From: Nemophila menziesii
Taxonomy: Eukaryota; Streptophyta; Magnoliopsida; Boraginales; Hydrophyllaceae
NCBI GenBank assembly: GCA_029959085.1
Contig: JARWIR010000043.1
Span: forward strand, 3,782,001-3,846,000
Direction: 5' to 3'
DNA length: 64,000 bases
The position numbers and the translations under genes were made by a program. Below, piece by piece: positions 1 to 11,643 of this stretch (positions within the stretch are counted from its first letter, which is position 1; each line of letters begins with the position of its first letter). The notes under the pieces were generated by a model. It had not been told where the DNA came from. It saw only the letters and a program-made list of their open reading frames with translations, and made no database searches.

Positions 1-427
1 TACATATATATAAATAATAATTTTTATGTAAACAAATGTACAAATAAAAAAAGAAGATGAAATTTAATATTTTTCTGTTATTCACAATATCTACTACAAA
101 AGTTTCGAACATAGGGCTTAAGAAAAATTTCATCCTTCCTCCTATTTTAACTATCTATATAGTTGGAACAAAAAAAAAAACTATCTATATTTTTAAAAAT
201 AATTGATCAACTACTAAATATTTATTGTTTATAAAATATAAAGTATATTGATATGAAATATAAAGAAAAAAATTAAGTTTAAAAATATATAACTAAAAGA
301 AATACATATATATAAATAATAATTTTTATGTAAACAAATGTACAAATAAAAAAAGAAGATGAAATTTAATATTTTTCTGTTATTCACAATATTTACTACA
401 AAAGTTTCGAACATAGGGCTTAAGAAA
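1..427. repeat. Direct repeat of about 125 bp, two copies
   Basis: Positions 1-125 and 303-427 are nearly identical, differing by about one base in the shared part. They are separated by about 175 bp of AT-rich sequence. Both copies end in the same motif around GTTTCGAACATAGGGCTTAAG. The second copy runs straight into a tRNA-like segment at 428-505, so the pair may be a duplicated body of a SINE-type element. No coding content is seen. Confidence 0.75.
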
Positions 428-505
428 ATAACACGGCTGAGAGGATTCGAACCCTGTATTTCCTAGTTGAGAGACAAGGTTCTGGCCACTGAGCTAGTCC
501 CAATG
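428..505 (-). mobile_element. tRNA-derived SINE head (pol III A and B boxes)
   Basis: On the minus strand a perfect A-box consensus (TAGCTCAGTGG, 486-496) is followed 32 bases later by a perfect B box (GGTTCGAATCC, 443-453). This is the internal RNA polymerase III promoter of tRNAs and tRNA-derived SINEs. The ends do not pair as an acceptor stem, so a working tRNA is unlikely. The SINE body would continue into the direct repeat at 303-427. Confidence 0.55.
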
Positions 506-805
506 GTTTAGATTCATATTTCTTGCTTATATATATTGTGCATACTCAATGATTAACTTAATCATAAACTGTGTAAAATTGATTTGGAAGCTTCGAGATG
601 TTACTAGGATGATTCAATATAAATTAGATAAATCACATACTAAGGTTTGATGAGTTTCTTGTACCATTTTCCTTATTTCTTTTTTTAATGTTAAAAAGTG
701 TGTTTCTAATTCAGGTGTGTTGGAACTTGAGAGCAAGAATGTGAAAGCACTTTACTTTTTTACTGATTTAGATCTTGTAGAAATTTATAGAGAAAAAGAT
801 TCGGT
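506..805. other. Intergenic, nothing recognised
   Basis: AT-rich sequence without a credible reading frame, RNA gene or recognisable repeat. Confidence 0.6.
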
Positions 806-1039
806 GGGTACCCATGTACTATAAAATAGGACTTTTAGGTACCTAATGATTTCTTTTTGTCCAACCGTTAGTATTTTCCGTTATCTCACACATTAAGTAT
901 GATGTGGGGGTCTATATGGACTTGGTTTCCTTTTATTTCGAAAGATATACTTAATGTGTAAGATAACGGGGAACACCCACAGTTGGACAAAAATAAAAAG
1001 TTAGGTACCTAAAAGTCCTATTTTATAATATGGGTACTC
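806..1039. mobile_element. MITE with about 40-bp terminal inverted repeats
   Basis: The left end (806-845) and right end (1001-1039) are inverted copies sharing GGACTTTTAGGTACCTAA. The inverted similarity continues inward through the CCGTTATCT / AGATAACGG region. The element is about 234 bp and non-coding. A target duplication was not clear, so the superfamily is left open. Confidence 0.75.
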
Positions 1040-1152
1040 AAAAGTTCCCTTTTGAATTCCATGGGCATCCACAAAGTTTTTTTCTTAAATTTATATAAGA
1101 AAACTTTCAATAGGACACTTGCAAAAGTTTAATTATTTTTGTTATTTAGTAA

Positions 1153-2553
1153 GAGTAAATACCATTTTTGCCCCCTGGGTTTATACCCGATTGACAGGTT
1201 GCCCCCTAAATCTTAAAATGCGCCTTCTTGCCCCCTAAGATTTATTTTTGTGCCCCGTTACCCCCTGGTTGTGTTTTCCGTCCATTTTTGCCGTTAAATC
1301 TGACGTGGCATTTCCATGTCACATTTTTTTTAAATCCTAATACTAATTAATCATTTAATTAACTTAACCTAAGTGTAAAATAGAAATTTTATAATACTTT
1401 TAATATTTTTAATAAAAATAATTTTAAAAAAAAACCCACCCCCCTCCCCCCTCTCTTCCCCTTCTTCTTCTTCCACGTTCTTCTTCTTCCCGACCTGTAG
1501 TGACCAATCATTTGGTTATACGTTGTAGCTATAAAAGCCTTAGCTTGGTACTTTACGGACACACAGCAGAAGATTTAGGTCAATTCAATATTGAAGTACA
1601 TCTAGACACTTCTTTAACAAACACAGTGAGCACCATTGAAGGAAAGCTTGAAGATCTTCCACTTGCTTTACAAACCACAAATTTAGCAATCGAAGAATTG
1701 ATATTTCCGTTAAAAACATTATCTCCAATAGCTATTGCACTAGATCTTCCCTTCGAAACAAAGCAGTTTATACAACTAGTTTTCAAGGTTTTGGATCTAC
1801 CAAATCTCGGAGATGAAATAGATTCAGTTCTTAATTGTATCTTCTCAACTTGCTCGATTTATGCTACTCCTAATGCTAGATTGATAGATAGTAAAGAAGT
1901 TCATGTCTTTACTGAAGCTAAAACGAAGCTTCTACATTTATACGAAAAGATTGAATTTGATATTGAGTCAGACATTGCTTTGACTAAACAGTTAATGAAT
2001 TCTCTAAGCATTTTTGACAGGTTGCTTCAATATCAGAAGCTTTCTATTAATACAAGCTCGATATCTCCATTCTCCAGGTCATAAATGTGATGTTATGGAT
2101 GAGAAAATATATAGGAAGAATCTTAAAAAATAATGATAGAATTTGGTTGAGAAAGAGAGAAGCTCCGATTAAAGATTTGTTTCTAATCAAAGTTTTTTTT
2201 TGTTTTTTTAGAAGAACAAGGTCGGGAAGAAGAAGAAGGGGAAGAGAGGGGGGAGGGGGTAGTGGGGGGGGGGGGGGGGGTTTATTATTAATATTAAAGG
2301 TATTATCAAATTTCTATTTTACCCTTAGGTTAAGTTAATTAAATGATTAATTAGTATTAGGATTAAAAAAGAAAAGAAAAAATGTGACATGGAAATGGCA
2401 CGTCAGATTTAACGACAAAAATGGACGGAAAACACGGCCAGGGGGTAACGGGGCACAAAAGTAAATCTTAGGGGGCAAGAAGACGCATTTTAAGACTTAG
2501 GGGAAAACCTGTCAATCGGGTATAAACCCAGGGGGCAAAAATGTTATTTACTC
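1153..2553. mobile_element. Pack-MULE 1 (Mutator-like, long TIRs, captured gene)
   Basis: The termini begin GAGTAAATA and end with its inverse. The terminal inverted repeats extend about 320 bp (1153-1478 against 2225-2553) and share the characteristic blocks around GACAGGTTGCCCCCTAA. Homopurine and poly-G tracts mark their inner edge. The 1.4-kb element encodes no transposase but encloses a host gene fragment. It belongs to the same TIR family as the element at 5884-7675. The expected 9-bp target duplication is not clear here (1144-1152 and 2554-2562 differ), suggesting decay or later change. Confidence 0.85.
1497..2086 (+). pseudogene. Captured fragment of a VIRILIZER-like gene
   Basis: An open frame of about 195 codons lies wholly between the TIRs of Pack-MULE 1. 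Its opening residues (VVTNHLVIRCSY) and the following segment containing YGHTAEDLGQFNIE match, from memory, the N-terminal region of plant VIRILIZER. VIRILIZER is the large scaffold subunit of the nuclear mRNA m6A methyltransferase complex. VIRILIZER proteins are roughly ten times longer, so this is a partial copy without its own promoter or start: the frame opens on GTA/GTG, not ATG. It ends just after a possible splice donor (CCAG/GTCATA), as if capture ran from exon into intron. Probably not a functional protein, though it could be transcribed with the element. Confidence 0.7.
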
Positions 2554-3178
2554 TTTGGAGAAATCTCTATTTCAAGGAGTTTTGGATTTGAAATATAATT
2601 GGTGGGAGCTTCGCTATCCATTTTTCTTATGACGCTTAATTTCTAGATAAAAGTACTATGTTTGTGATAATTGTTCTTAGTTTACGATTACCGAAGAGAG
2701 ATTGGTGAAAGTTTGATATTATAATACAGTTAATTCAAATATTTTTTGTAAATTAATAATTATTAGTTGAGCTATTATCTGGACAAAAGTTGAAAAAAGA
2801 AAAAAAATCTGGCTTAAAATCAGAAAACAAATAATAGATATTGGTTAGGGATTTGAAAGATAAAAGTGAAATGATTAGAATGTCCTTACCTATTGGATTG
2901 TTTACACTTTACATTCATGTGAAGTGGTGCATGCGTTAGACAATTTTGAAGTATATATGACAAAATAGTCCAAACATACAAAGATGAGGGAGTTATGCAC
3001 CAATTCCCCTTATTCTTGATAACAAAGTATAGATCTTTTGTTCTTGTTCTTTCTTAATGTCTGTAACATACTTAATTCTCTGACAAAAAAAAAAAAAGAA
3101 GTAACATATCATGTCATGGTCTTGTTGGCCACGTCCTGGAAATGCTTACTAAAAGAAAAGAGTAACTAAAATCAGAAC
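2554..3178. other. Intergenic, nothing recognised
   Basis: AT-rich spacer. No frame, RNA gene or repeat could be supported. Confidence 0.6.
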
Positions 3179-3455
3179 ATGGGTAGTATGAAAATTGATG
3201 ACAGCCTATGTGGAATTGATCCTACAACTATGGCTATGAAGATGGATAATGTCTATTTCTAATATCGAAATCCTGTTGAAACCAAAAATAAAAATGATGA
3301 ATCTTGCTGGTTTCATGGTAGTAATGGAGGAAGGGTTAACATTAACAACAACATATCTAATGATGGTGTTCTTCAAGGATTTTTTTTTTCTACATGTAAT
3401 CATCATCCATCAAATATGACAATGAACATGGGTACCATCCAGCACATCCTCTAAT
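3179..3455 (+). pseudogene. Possible decayed exon of unknown gene
   Basis: A plus-strand frame starting at an ATG at 3179 reads through about 90 codons with a single stop after 27 codons. Its composition is Asn/Met/Asp-rich, including a run of Asn and the segment GFFFSTCNHH, which looks more like decayed coding sequence than random AT-rich DNA. I do not recognise a domain and assign no function. Confidence 0.25.
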
Positions 3456-3585
3456 TGAAGGCAAAAAGATTCGAGGCATGGAGGATCCTAAATTAATTGT
3501 GCTATATGTCCTATATTATGCAAAAGGTTCCCATATTGTATGATATTCATACAAATCAACTCAAGGTTAGGGTCTTATTATATCT

Positions 3586-4339
3586 TCAACACTTAAAGTG
3601 GAGGTGTGTATATCCTCCTGGGATTAGTCGTGGTGCGCGCAAACGGGCCCGCATCACCCAATATTCTAAAAAAAAGACCACGTGATCTCGCGCATAAATT
3701 CAACACTTAAAGTGGAGGTGTGTATATCCTCGTGGGATTAGTCGTGATGCGCGCAAGCTGACCAGCATCACCCAACATACCAAAAAAGAACCACGTGATC
3801 TCGCGCATAACATAATTAGTTAAACAAGAGTATTGAGCACAATATAGGTCCTCGGTCGCAAAGGGATCTTGGTGACCCTCCCATAGTGAACTACAAGGTA
3901 AGCCGATTCAAATAAGTTTTGAATACACAAGGCACATAGTGAATAATTAGTTCATCCCAACACTTAAAGTGGAGGTGTGTATATCCTCGTCGGATTAGTC
4001 GTGGTGCGCGCAAGCTGGCCTGCATCACCCAATATACCAAAAAAAAAAGACCACGTGATCTCGCGCATAAAATAATTCAACACTTAAAGTGGAGGTGCGT
4101 ATATCCGCGTAGGATTAGTCGTGATGTGCGCAAGCTGGCCAGCATCACCTAACATACCAAAAAAAAGGACCACGTGATCTCGTGCATAAAATAATTAATA
4201 AAAGAAGAGTATTGAGCACAGTATAGGTCCTCGGTCGCAAGGGATCTTGGTGACCCTCCCATAGTAAACTACGAGGTAAGCCGATTCAAATAAGTTTTGA
4301 ATACACAAGGCACATAGTGAATAATTAGTTCATCCCAAC
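3586..4339. repeat. Composite tandem repeat, pattern A-A-B-A-A-B
   Basis: Unit A (about 115 bp) begins CAACACTTAAAGTGGAGGTG, contains GGGATTAGTCGTGGTGCGCG and ends in an A-run followed by CACGTGATCTCGCGCATAA. It occurs at about 3586, 3700, 3957 and 4077. Unit B (about 138 bp, containing TAGGTCCTCGGTCGCAA and CCCTCCCATAGT) occurs at about 3819-3957 and 4197-4337. Unit A resembles the tail of a plant SINE (GC-rich block plus oligo-A). Every A unit carries a CACGTG palindrome. The region is locally GC-richer than its surroundings. Confidence 0.8.
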
Positions 4340-4495
4340 ATAAGGCTTTAAAAGAAAACGAATACTAGGTTGGTAAAAGTCCATTTAAATCAATACAGAA
4401 CTATGGTACTTGGCTCATAAAAATAAAAAAATCATTTTCTTCGACAAAGAAACAAAAGCAACAACTCCTAAAAAGAAAATCAGTCAATCCCTAGT

Positions 4496-5590
4496 TTTTT
4501 GAAGCCTTCAATCAGAGAATTATCACTGAAACCGAGAAACGAAGAGCCCTCAAAACCGAGGGTCTTCGAAATGGCTCAGTGCCTAGCTTCCTTCGCAAGT
4601 TTATCTGCTTGACTAGTTAACTTTCTATGGATGTGAAGAAAATTTAAAGGACCTAGTTCTTTGGCCGTCCGAATGATCTTCCAAATGGTCGGCTGGATTT
4701 TCCAACTTGCAACTAACAGCTGTCTAATACCATAGATCACGTCCAGGTTACCCAAGAATATGATATTTCCCTCTCTCGGGGAATCTGCACATTTACTAGT
4801 GGCTTTAAGTACAACAAACGCTTCACCTTCTATGATTGAGTCATAGAAAATTGTGTCTTTAATCACGGTTCTGCATCTTGAATTAATGTTGTGTTGGACA
4901 ATTTCAATTCATGTAGGTTCATATGGCTTCCCGAAGGATGCATCGCATAAAATTTGATAAAGTCATCCCTTTTTCGAACCCGATCATCTTGACTTGGTTC
5001 TTCTCGTGGTATTGCTACGTTGTTGATTAAATATTCCTACAATCTAAACCATGAAGTCCACTCATTAATTTGTTAGTACAAAATATAATAATATATCCCT
5101 TTATATTAATATTCTCGTGGACCACTTTTATTTTTACTTTCCATATGTTCAACAAATTTATCATAACATAATGGGTCAATTACCCATGGGGTCTTAGAAA
5201 TTATTGTAGTGCCACATAGGAGTTAGTCAATTCCTCTCTCCTTTTTAGAGGCTAATAAGATGTTCATTGTCATAACTACCCTTCTAGTTCATATAAGGAA
5301 AAAAATAGGTTTTTCTTTCTCCCCCACTACTATTACTCTCTCTCCTCCATTACCTTTAATCTCTCTCATCTTTTATCATTTTCTCTCTCTCATCTTTCAT
5401 TAACAATCAATAATTTCCAACTCCGACCACCACCGAGCACCGCCGGAAAAAGTTCTGAGCGTGGAAAAAAGTTTGGAGCGTAGAAAAAAGTTCTGAGCCT
5501 GGGGTATTGAGCATGAAAAAATTTACTGAGCATGGTCTATTGAGCATGAAAAAAGTTGCTAAGTATCAGGAAAAGTTCTGAGCGTCGAAA
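4496..5590 (-). mobile_element. LINE 3' fragment plus flank (segment F, copy 1)
   Basis: The minus-strand frame 4576-4866 is the C-terminal part of a plant LINE RNase H domain. It has the second catalytic Glu in IIEGEAFVVL, the third-position region in NLDVIYGI and the terminal HIHRKLTSQADKLAKE. The same family reads intact at 57760-58010. The whole of 4496-5590, including a pyrimidine-rich stretch and AAAGTTCTGAGCG repeats, recurs at 18432-19497 and 25776-26815, where it closes units 1 and 2 of the tandem array. This copy lies about 6 kb upstream of the array. Confidence 0.75.
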
Positions 5591-5760
5591 TAAGTTGTTG
5601 AGTATTTGAATTTTTTTGTTGTGTGACTTTACTGAACATGCTCGTTTGTTCAGTAGCTTTTCTGAGCATGCTCAGTAACTTGCTGAGCGTTTCTTGTATA
5701 ATCAATAATTTTACTGAGCATTTCTCGTATAATCAGTAAACTGCTGAGCATTTTAGACAA
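5455..5760. repeat. Degenerate CTGAGCATG / TTCTGAGCGTGG minisatellite
   Basis: Short motifs of the form AAAAAGTTCTGAGCGTGG and (C)TGAGCATG recur irregularly over about 300 bp. Related arrays sit at 19367-19497 and 26683-26815. Confidence 0.6.
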
Positions 5761-5883
5761 AATTTTCTATGGAATATAAAACCATATTAAGGCGGCCATT
5801 TTTCAGTTAACACCTTAAAGATGCAAAATGACTAAATATTCTCTAATATATCTCCTGCAATTTACAAACTTTTCCAAACCATA

Positions 5884-7675
5884 GAGTAAATAACACTTTT
5901 GCCCCCTGGGTTTATACGCGATTGACAGGTTGCCCCCTAACTCTTAAAATGCGCCTCGTTGCCCCCTAAGATTTAGTTTTGTGACCCGTTACCCCCTACT
6001 GCGTGTTCCGTCCATTTTTACCGTTAAAAGTGACGTGGCATTTCCATGTCACAATTTTTTTTTTTAATCCAGATGTCAATTAATTATTTAATTAATTTAA
6101 ACTAAGGGCAAAAATGAAATTTCATTAATAGGTTTTATAATATTAAATATAATTAATATAATAACCCCTCTCACCCCACCCCACCCCCTACCCCCCCCTC
6201 CCCCCCCCCCCTCCCCCCTCTCTTCCCTTCTTCTTCTTCCCCATTCTTCTTCGTCTTCCCCGATCTCTGATTCTTTAAAAAAAAAAAAAAAAAAATTCAA
6301 GAACTCTAAATTAACAAGCACACTGGAAATGGCTGCAAGAAAAGAAAAGCTCACGGTTCATCTCTCCTTAATCATAACTCCCATTTTCTGCATCTTTGGC
6401 TATGGATTAGTACTCAAATCAAAATTCAAAGAGCAGTTAACATTTTTCAGTGGCAAAAAAATGGAAGATGGTGAAGAAAAAGGGAGAACAGAGATGAGAT
6501 ATCCGAAAATTTCACATCAGCAGCTCATTGAAGCTACATTCTTGACCAGTATCTCAACACCATATTCTTTCATCTCCCAAACATCAAAACAACGGAGTTC
6601 ATACTCAATAAAGGAATAAAGAAATCCACGAGATTCTACTAACCTCCAGCGCGAAAATCCAACACCACCATACATGTGGTCCTTAGGAAGTGCCACCTTA
6701 CCAAACTCTTCCGTCACCATATCTAGTGAAAGAATTGCAGTAGAAGAAGCAGGAACTGTTATCCAGTGAAGCTTTCCAAACGCAAGAACACCTTTTACAC
6801 CACTATAAGAAATCCGCACATTGTTGTTCTTTAATGTTCTCCAACAATGATTCTTTAAACTATAAATGTTGGTCTGAGTATAACAATCAAACTTAACAAG
6901 TTGTGCAACTTTATAATCATCATTAAGTTCATCATAACCAAACCCATAGCCCATCATTTTCCTAATGCAATCTTTCTCGAGGGTGCCTGAAGATGGCAAT
7001 TTGTTGAACTTTTTCAAAGATGGGTTGAATAAAATATATGTATTGGGATATAGAAATACACACAACAAGCCATTACGAGAACCAAGTAGAAGACCACGTA
7101 CACCACAGACATAATTGGGATCACTTATTGGCATATCAATTTCTTCTATAGCATCCATAGAGGAGGTGATGCCGTTTTCAGCGATTCGTTCTTCAAGCTC
7201 TCCATCAATGGTGATGTCTAAGTAGCATCTTGGATTCACCATTCTCATAAGCTATTTGATCTGGAGAAGCTGCTCAATGAGAAGCTTATGTTGCTGCTGT
7301 ATTTTTTTTTTTTTAAAGAACCAGAGGTGTAGTTGGGGAAGAAGAAGAAGAACGGGGAAGAAGAAGAGGGGGGGGTGGTGGGGTGGGGGTGGCTATTTTA
7401 TTATTTATATTTAATGTTATAAAAACTATATATAAAATTTCTTTTTTACCCCTGTTTTAAATTAATTAAAAACGAAATTAACACCTGGATTTAAAAAAAA
7501 AATTTGTGACGTGGAAATGCCACGTCACTTTTAACGGTGAAACATGGACGGAACACGCAGTAGGGGGTAACGGGTCACAAAACTAAATCTTAGGGGGCAT
7601 CGAGGCGCATTTTAAGAGTTAGGGGGCAACCTGTCAATCGCGTATAAACCCAGGGGACAAAAGTGTTATTTACTC
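5884..7675. mobile_element. Pack-MULE 2 (Mutator-like, 9-bp TSD)
   Basis: Perfect 9-bp target duplication CAAACCATA at 5875-5883 and 7676-7684. The termini are GAGTAAATAACAC and its inverse, with long TIRs (about 5884-6240 against 7310-7675) of the same family as Pack-MULE 1. No transposase is present. The interior carries an F-box-associated-domain gene fragment on the minus strand. The clean target duplication suggests this insertion is younger or better preserved than Pack-MULE 1. Confidence 0.92.
6517..7248 (-). pseudogene. Captured F-box-associated (FBA) domain fragment
   Basis: A 243-codon open frame on the minus strand inside Pack-MULE 2. It shows the layout of a plant F-box-associated domain: GSRNGLLCVF, then FNPSLKKFNKLP, then MMGYGFGYDELNDDYKVAQL, then GVLAFGKLHWI, then CFDVWEMKEYG. 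The N-terminal F-box that would bind SKP1 is missing, so it cannot act as a complete SCF ubiquitin-ligase receptor. The frame is long and undamaged, so capture is recent or the fragment is constrained. Transcription would depend on the MULE TIR or a neighbouring promoter. Confidence 0.8.
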
Positions 7676-7945
7676 CAAACCATATAGTAAAAAATAATAA
7701 TTTGTTCATTTACAGAAATGGAATTATTCTATTCATAAAATTAAATCTTTAAATTTCATACTGAATCTATATACAAGAAAGAACCCCATATTTCAACCAA
7801 TAACTCTGGACGTGATTAAAGAACTGTCCATAACTTATAACTTGGAAACTTAATGTATAACAAATCATCGATCTTATTAATGTCAGGCTTTGAGATGAAG
7901 CATATAAGTTTGTTCTTCAGATAATGCAGATGTTGCCTGTTCTAT
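7676..7945. other. Intergenic, nothing recognised
   Basis: AT-rich spacer between Pack-MULE 2 and the LTR remnants. Confidence 0.6.
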
Positions 7946-8704
7946 CACCTACAATGAAACCCTAATGACTATCCAGTTAGGCAAGCCCTTCCGGATCATT
8001 ACCGCACACTAGACGACTATCTGGTGTTTTCTATAATTGAATCCCCCTTCCGGATGTTAGCTCAATTACTAAGGTAATCCTATACGCGCGCATCGCAAGA
8101 AATACAGACATTAATTCAAAACACATAATACAGAGCTATCACTACTAAATTCAATTAAATGTAAAAGGACATCCCAAAATGAATAACATATTAAACAAGT
8201 CTAGGGTTCATACCATATGCTAATATCAAGCTAAATAAATTATTTCATAAGAAAGAAATAAAAATACATAATTACAAACGGGAAGGGTTGGAATGGCATG
8301 AACATCTTCCAAACTTCTTCTTCTATTCTTTTCTCTTGATTTAAGCTTCCTCTTGGTCTTTAGATGATTAGGGACTAATAAAAGATGATTTCTTTAAGTC
8401 AAAAGTGGATATATATATATATATATATATATATGCCCTTGGTCGAAATTAGGAGTAATCCTCAAGTCAATGAGTCACAATCTTACCAAATTCAAATCCC
8501 TAAATTGTAGGTAGGGATAAACTTTAGCAGATATTGATTTGGTCATATCTCCTTTGTTACTTATTCGATTTTGACGTTATTTATATGGAAACGACCGTGT
8601 TTGAATTATCTATCTGCTCATATAAAAAACTATTCCTAATTCTTGGCCGTTTTTCTGCAGAAATTTAATTAATGGACGTAGGTGCATTTTTGGAAGCTTC
8701 TTTA
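7946..8704 (-). mobile_element. Truncated LTR of the same family as 8705-10228
   Basis: The blocks TAGGCAAGC..CTTCCGGATCA, CGCACACTAGACG and the ACACATAATACAG region parallel 9210-9400. The later pyrimidine-rich part parallels 9690-9930. This appears to be a partial older LTR into whose end the LTR at 8705 was joined. It contains a (TA)n microsatellite at about 8409-8434. Confidence 0.5.
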
Positions 8705-10228
8705 TGGTGTCGCCTAGGGTGTGATAAAAATAAGATATAAATAATACAACTAACACCTAGACTAAACACGTTACTCACCGCAAGTATCACATATTGTATG
8801 CAAGTTTTAGTAGTAAGTAAGATTCGTTTCTCAGAGACTTAGTGCGTTATACGAATGGGTAAACAAAATAGGGTAGCAGATAATAGTTAAAAGACTAAAT
8901 ATAAATAAATATGATTGATGAGGAGATAAAATTAAACTAAATAAATTAAAGACAATTAAATAAAAGATGTAAGAATAGGATGAGAAAATATAGCTCAGGT
9001 TTTGCGAGTATGCACTAATCCTTCTATTTTTTTCTACTAATTAATAAGGGTGAATATAACTCTTAGATAAGTAGCCAAGATTTTATATTCCTCCTAACCC
9101 CCTTCCGGGTGGACTTAAGAGGCGACCTAACAATTACCATGGAACTTAAATAAGGTGGTCATACGCCACTAGGTTCTTATATGAGACGGTAATGTGCAAT
9201 GATCGGTGATTATATAACAAAACCCCAATGACTATCTACTTAGGCAAGCGCTTCCGGATCACTCCCGCACACTAGACGCTTATGTGATGTTTCAATAATT
9301 AGACACCACTTCCGGGTGATTATCTAACTACTATTAGCACAACCCTAATGTGATCAAGATTAAGACAGACAATAAATCAAAACACATAAAACAAATATAT
9401 GGTTAAGAAGCTAGAATAAATTTAAAATAGTTTTTTCTAAAGAAACATAGATAGAAGAAAATAGAATTCATAGATTATACATATGCAAAACCCAAGCTAT
9501 GGGAAAATTAGTTCATACTAGAAAGAATAAAACTAAAATAAAGATTCATACTGTCAACTTGCTTCTCTTGAATGACTAAGAATTGATATAAGATTTTGGA
9601 CTGAGCAAGCACATGTTTACAATAGTTAAATGATGTATTTCTAGGTGTTTAGGAAGACCTAGTTCGAATTTATTGGAGTAGAAGGCAAGCAATTGGACTC
9701 CTTTTTCAAATCAATTTCGTTTCCTAAAATATAAGAGAAGGGAAAAATTGATGTTGTCTTGTTTTGGTCATAACATCTTCGTTATTGCTCCGATTTTCGC
9801 CCATTTTATATTGAAATGTCCGCGTCAAAAAGATTTACACTTCTCCTTCATAACGTTCTTCCAAATTCCCAGCCGATTTTAAGTTATCCCCAGTTTGGTG
9901 GACGTGGCTGCTGAATTTTAGATTTACTTGACAACTTTTCCTTTCCTATTTTATCTCTACTTCCTTTTATCCCCAATTTCCATATATATCTTCTTTCCTT
10001 TATCTCTTTATAATTGATTTGACATCTAATTAATTTCCATATATCTGTAAAGATTCACATTAACAAACAAATAAACCCAATATGCTCTAAAAATAATAAT
10101 TACTCAAATCAAGACAAGAAATAGGAAATATAAAAATACGAATAAAAATCTAATATTTAAATAACCAAATACACCTAAAATGATGTCTCCAACTTAGATT
10201 AATTCATCACAAATAAATGAGACATCAA
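8705..10228 (-). mobile_element. LTR of a Ty3/gypsy-like element, minus orientation
   Basis: On the minus strand it begins TGATGTCTC, continues through TTGGAGACATCATTTTAGGTG and ends CCCTAGGCGACACCA. The sequence at 37711-39510 begins and ends the same way and shares internal blocks (AAGTCCACCC..GGGGGTTAGGAG; GGAAAGAAGAT..ATGGAAAT). Both also contain the 'settled price' type LTR landmark of repeated GAC(G/C)GGG or CCGGA motifs. A G-rich tract (TTGGGGGTCT on the minus strand) lies immediately upstream and could be the polypurine tract of a 3' LTR. Family assignment is tentative. Confidence 0.6.
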
Positions 10229-10989
10229 GACCCCCAACTCAAAGTTGTATCGTCCCGATACAATAAAGATAAAAACAAAAGGAAGTCTTTAGATACACAC
10301 CTAAGTCAGTTAAGCACAGTTGAAAGAAGATAGAAGAATATATAGAATAAACTCAAAGCAACTACTCAAAAAATTTCATGTAATAATATTTACAAACTAA
10401 ATTACCTGTGCACTTGTCATACTTTTACAATCAACACGGCTTGAATTCAAGATTATGTTAGCTTCGCAATTTAAGAAGGAGAGGTACTTTACTCAGTTTA
10501 CCAAGGAGGCTATTGATTATTCATCGAATTTAACTAGTACCCAAAGATCCACTTAACTACTCTCTAACGGCTTAATCACTTCTTGATCACATAGCAAAGA
10601 ATCATAAGGTCTTTAAGGTTGTAATGTTGGCTTATGGACGGTATGATAGTATATTTGGATAATTTAGAGTGAGCTTTTGGCTCTCTCCCGCTAGCCTTCA
10701 ATGAATCGCCTTAGAGCTTGATATACTCTCATAAAACGTTTCTCACTCAACCCAATGATTTCCTTGATTCACAAAGTAGCATCCCCAATAACCCAATTAA
10801 AGCATAAAGATGTTCACATAAAAATTCCACTTTGCCGGTCCAAATATATTCAATCTTTTCATATCAATTTTTTTTCTTTTGGAATATAGCTGTGACGCTC
10901 TTTTTGATGTGAAATATCATGCCATTTCTTTTTCATATATTCTTTTTTTTCATAACTTTTTTCATTTACTCTTACCCCGGCAAAGGGTT
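10229..10989 (-). mobile_element. Probable 3' internal part of the same retroelement
   Basis: This sequence abuts the putative polypurine tract of the LTR at 8705-10228. No coding frame survives. The last 250 bp are continuous with 10990-11270, which is repeated at the left edge of units 2 and 3 of the array. The tandem duplication breakpoint therefore appears to lie inside this element. Confidence 0.4.
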
Positions 10990-11643
10990 ACAATATAATT
11001 AACCTGTGAATCATCATCAAAATAAGACTAGAGCACAATTAATAAGCTCAAAAATCCCAACTCGATAATATTTCCCATAATGGTGGACCCACCACCCCAA
11101 ACTCAAGCTCTAAAACACTTGTCTATGCATCGCGATTCGAGTGCGGGTCATATGGAAAAGTCCTATAATCTAAAGGGATATAACTTATAATGTGGCTAAT
11201 AAAAAGGATAGAAGAGGTAGAGAAAGATATAAAACATAATAAATGGACAACAATCTAAAAGGCAACAAGGGCTTATACAATAGTTACTGATACCCCTTTC
11301 AACTTTTGAAATACATATACCTTCCTTAATCTACAATTTGTTGTTTATGTCCCTCAATTTTGAAAATACATATGAACAACCTTCCTTAAACTAATAATTT
11401 GTTTTTTATTACACCTCTTCCATCCATTTTTCAATTAAACTTAAGCGAGAGTGACCTTCACTCTCTTAAATTTCTTGGGAACTGATTTACCTATTATTTC
11501 ATTACTTTATATCCTTACAAAATTCTTGTATTATGTATATATAGAGAGGGTATAATAGGTAACCATTGTCCAAGTCATTTGTGAGAGAGTGAAGATCACT
11601 CTCAGTTTAGTTTAACTGAAAAATGGATGGAAAGGGATACAAC

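Noticed and set aside
428..505. Functional tRNA gene
   Set aside because: A and B boxes are perfect, but the flanks do not form an acceptor stem and no anticodon arm could be placed.
6329..6619. Plus-strand frame inside Pack-MULE 2
   Set aside because: It overlaps the F-box-associated fragment on the other strand and the TIR edge, and has no recognisable domain.
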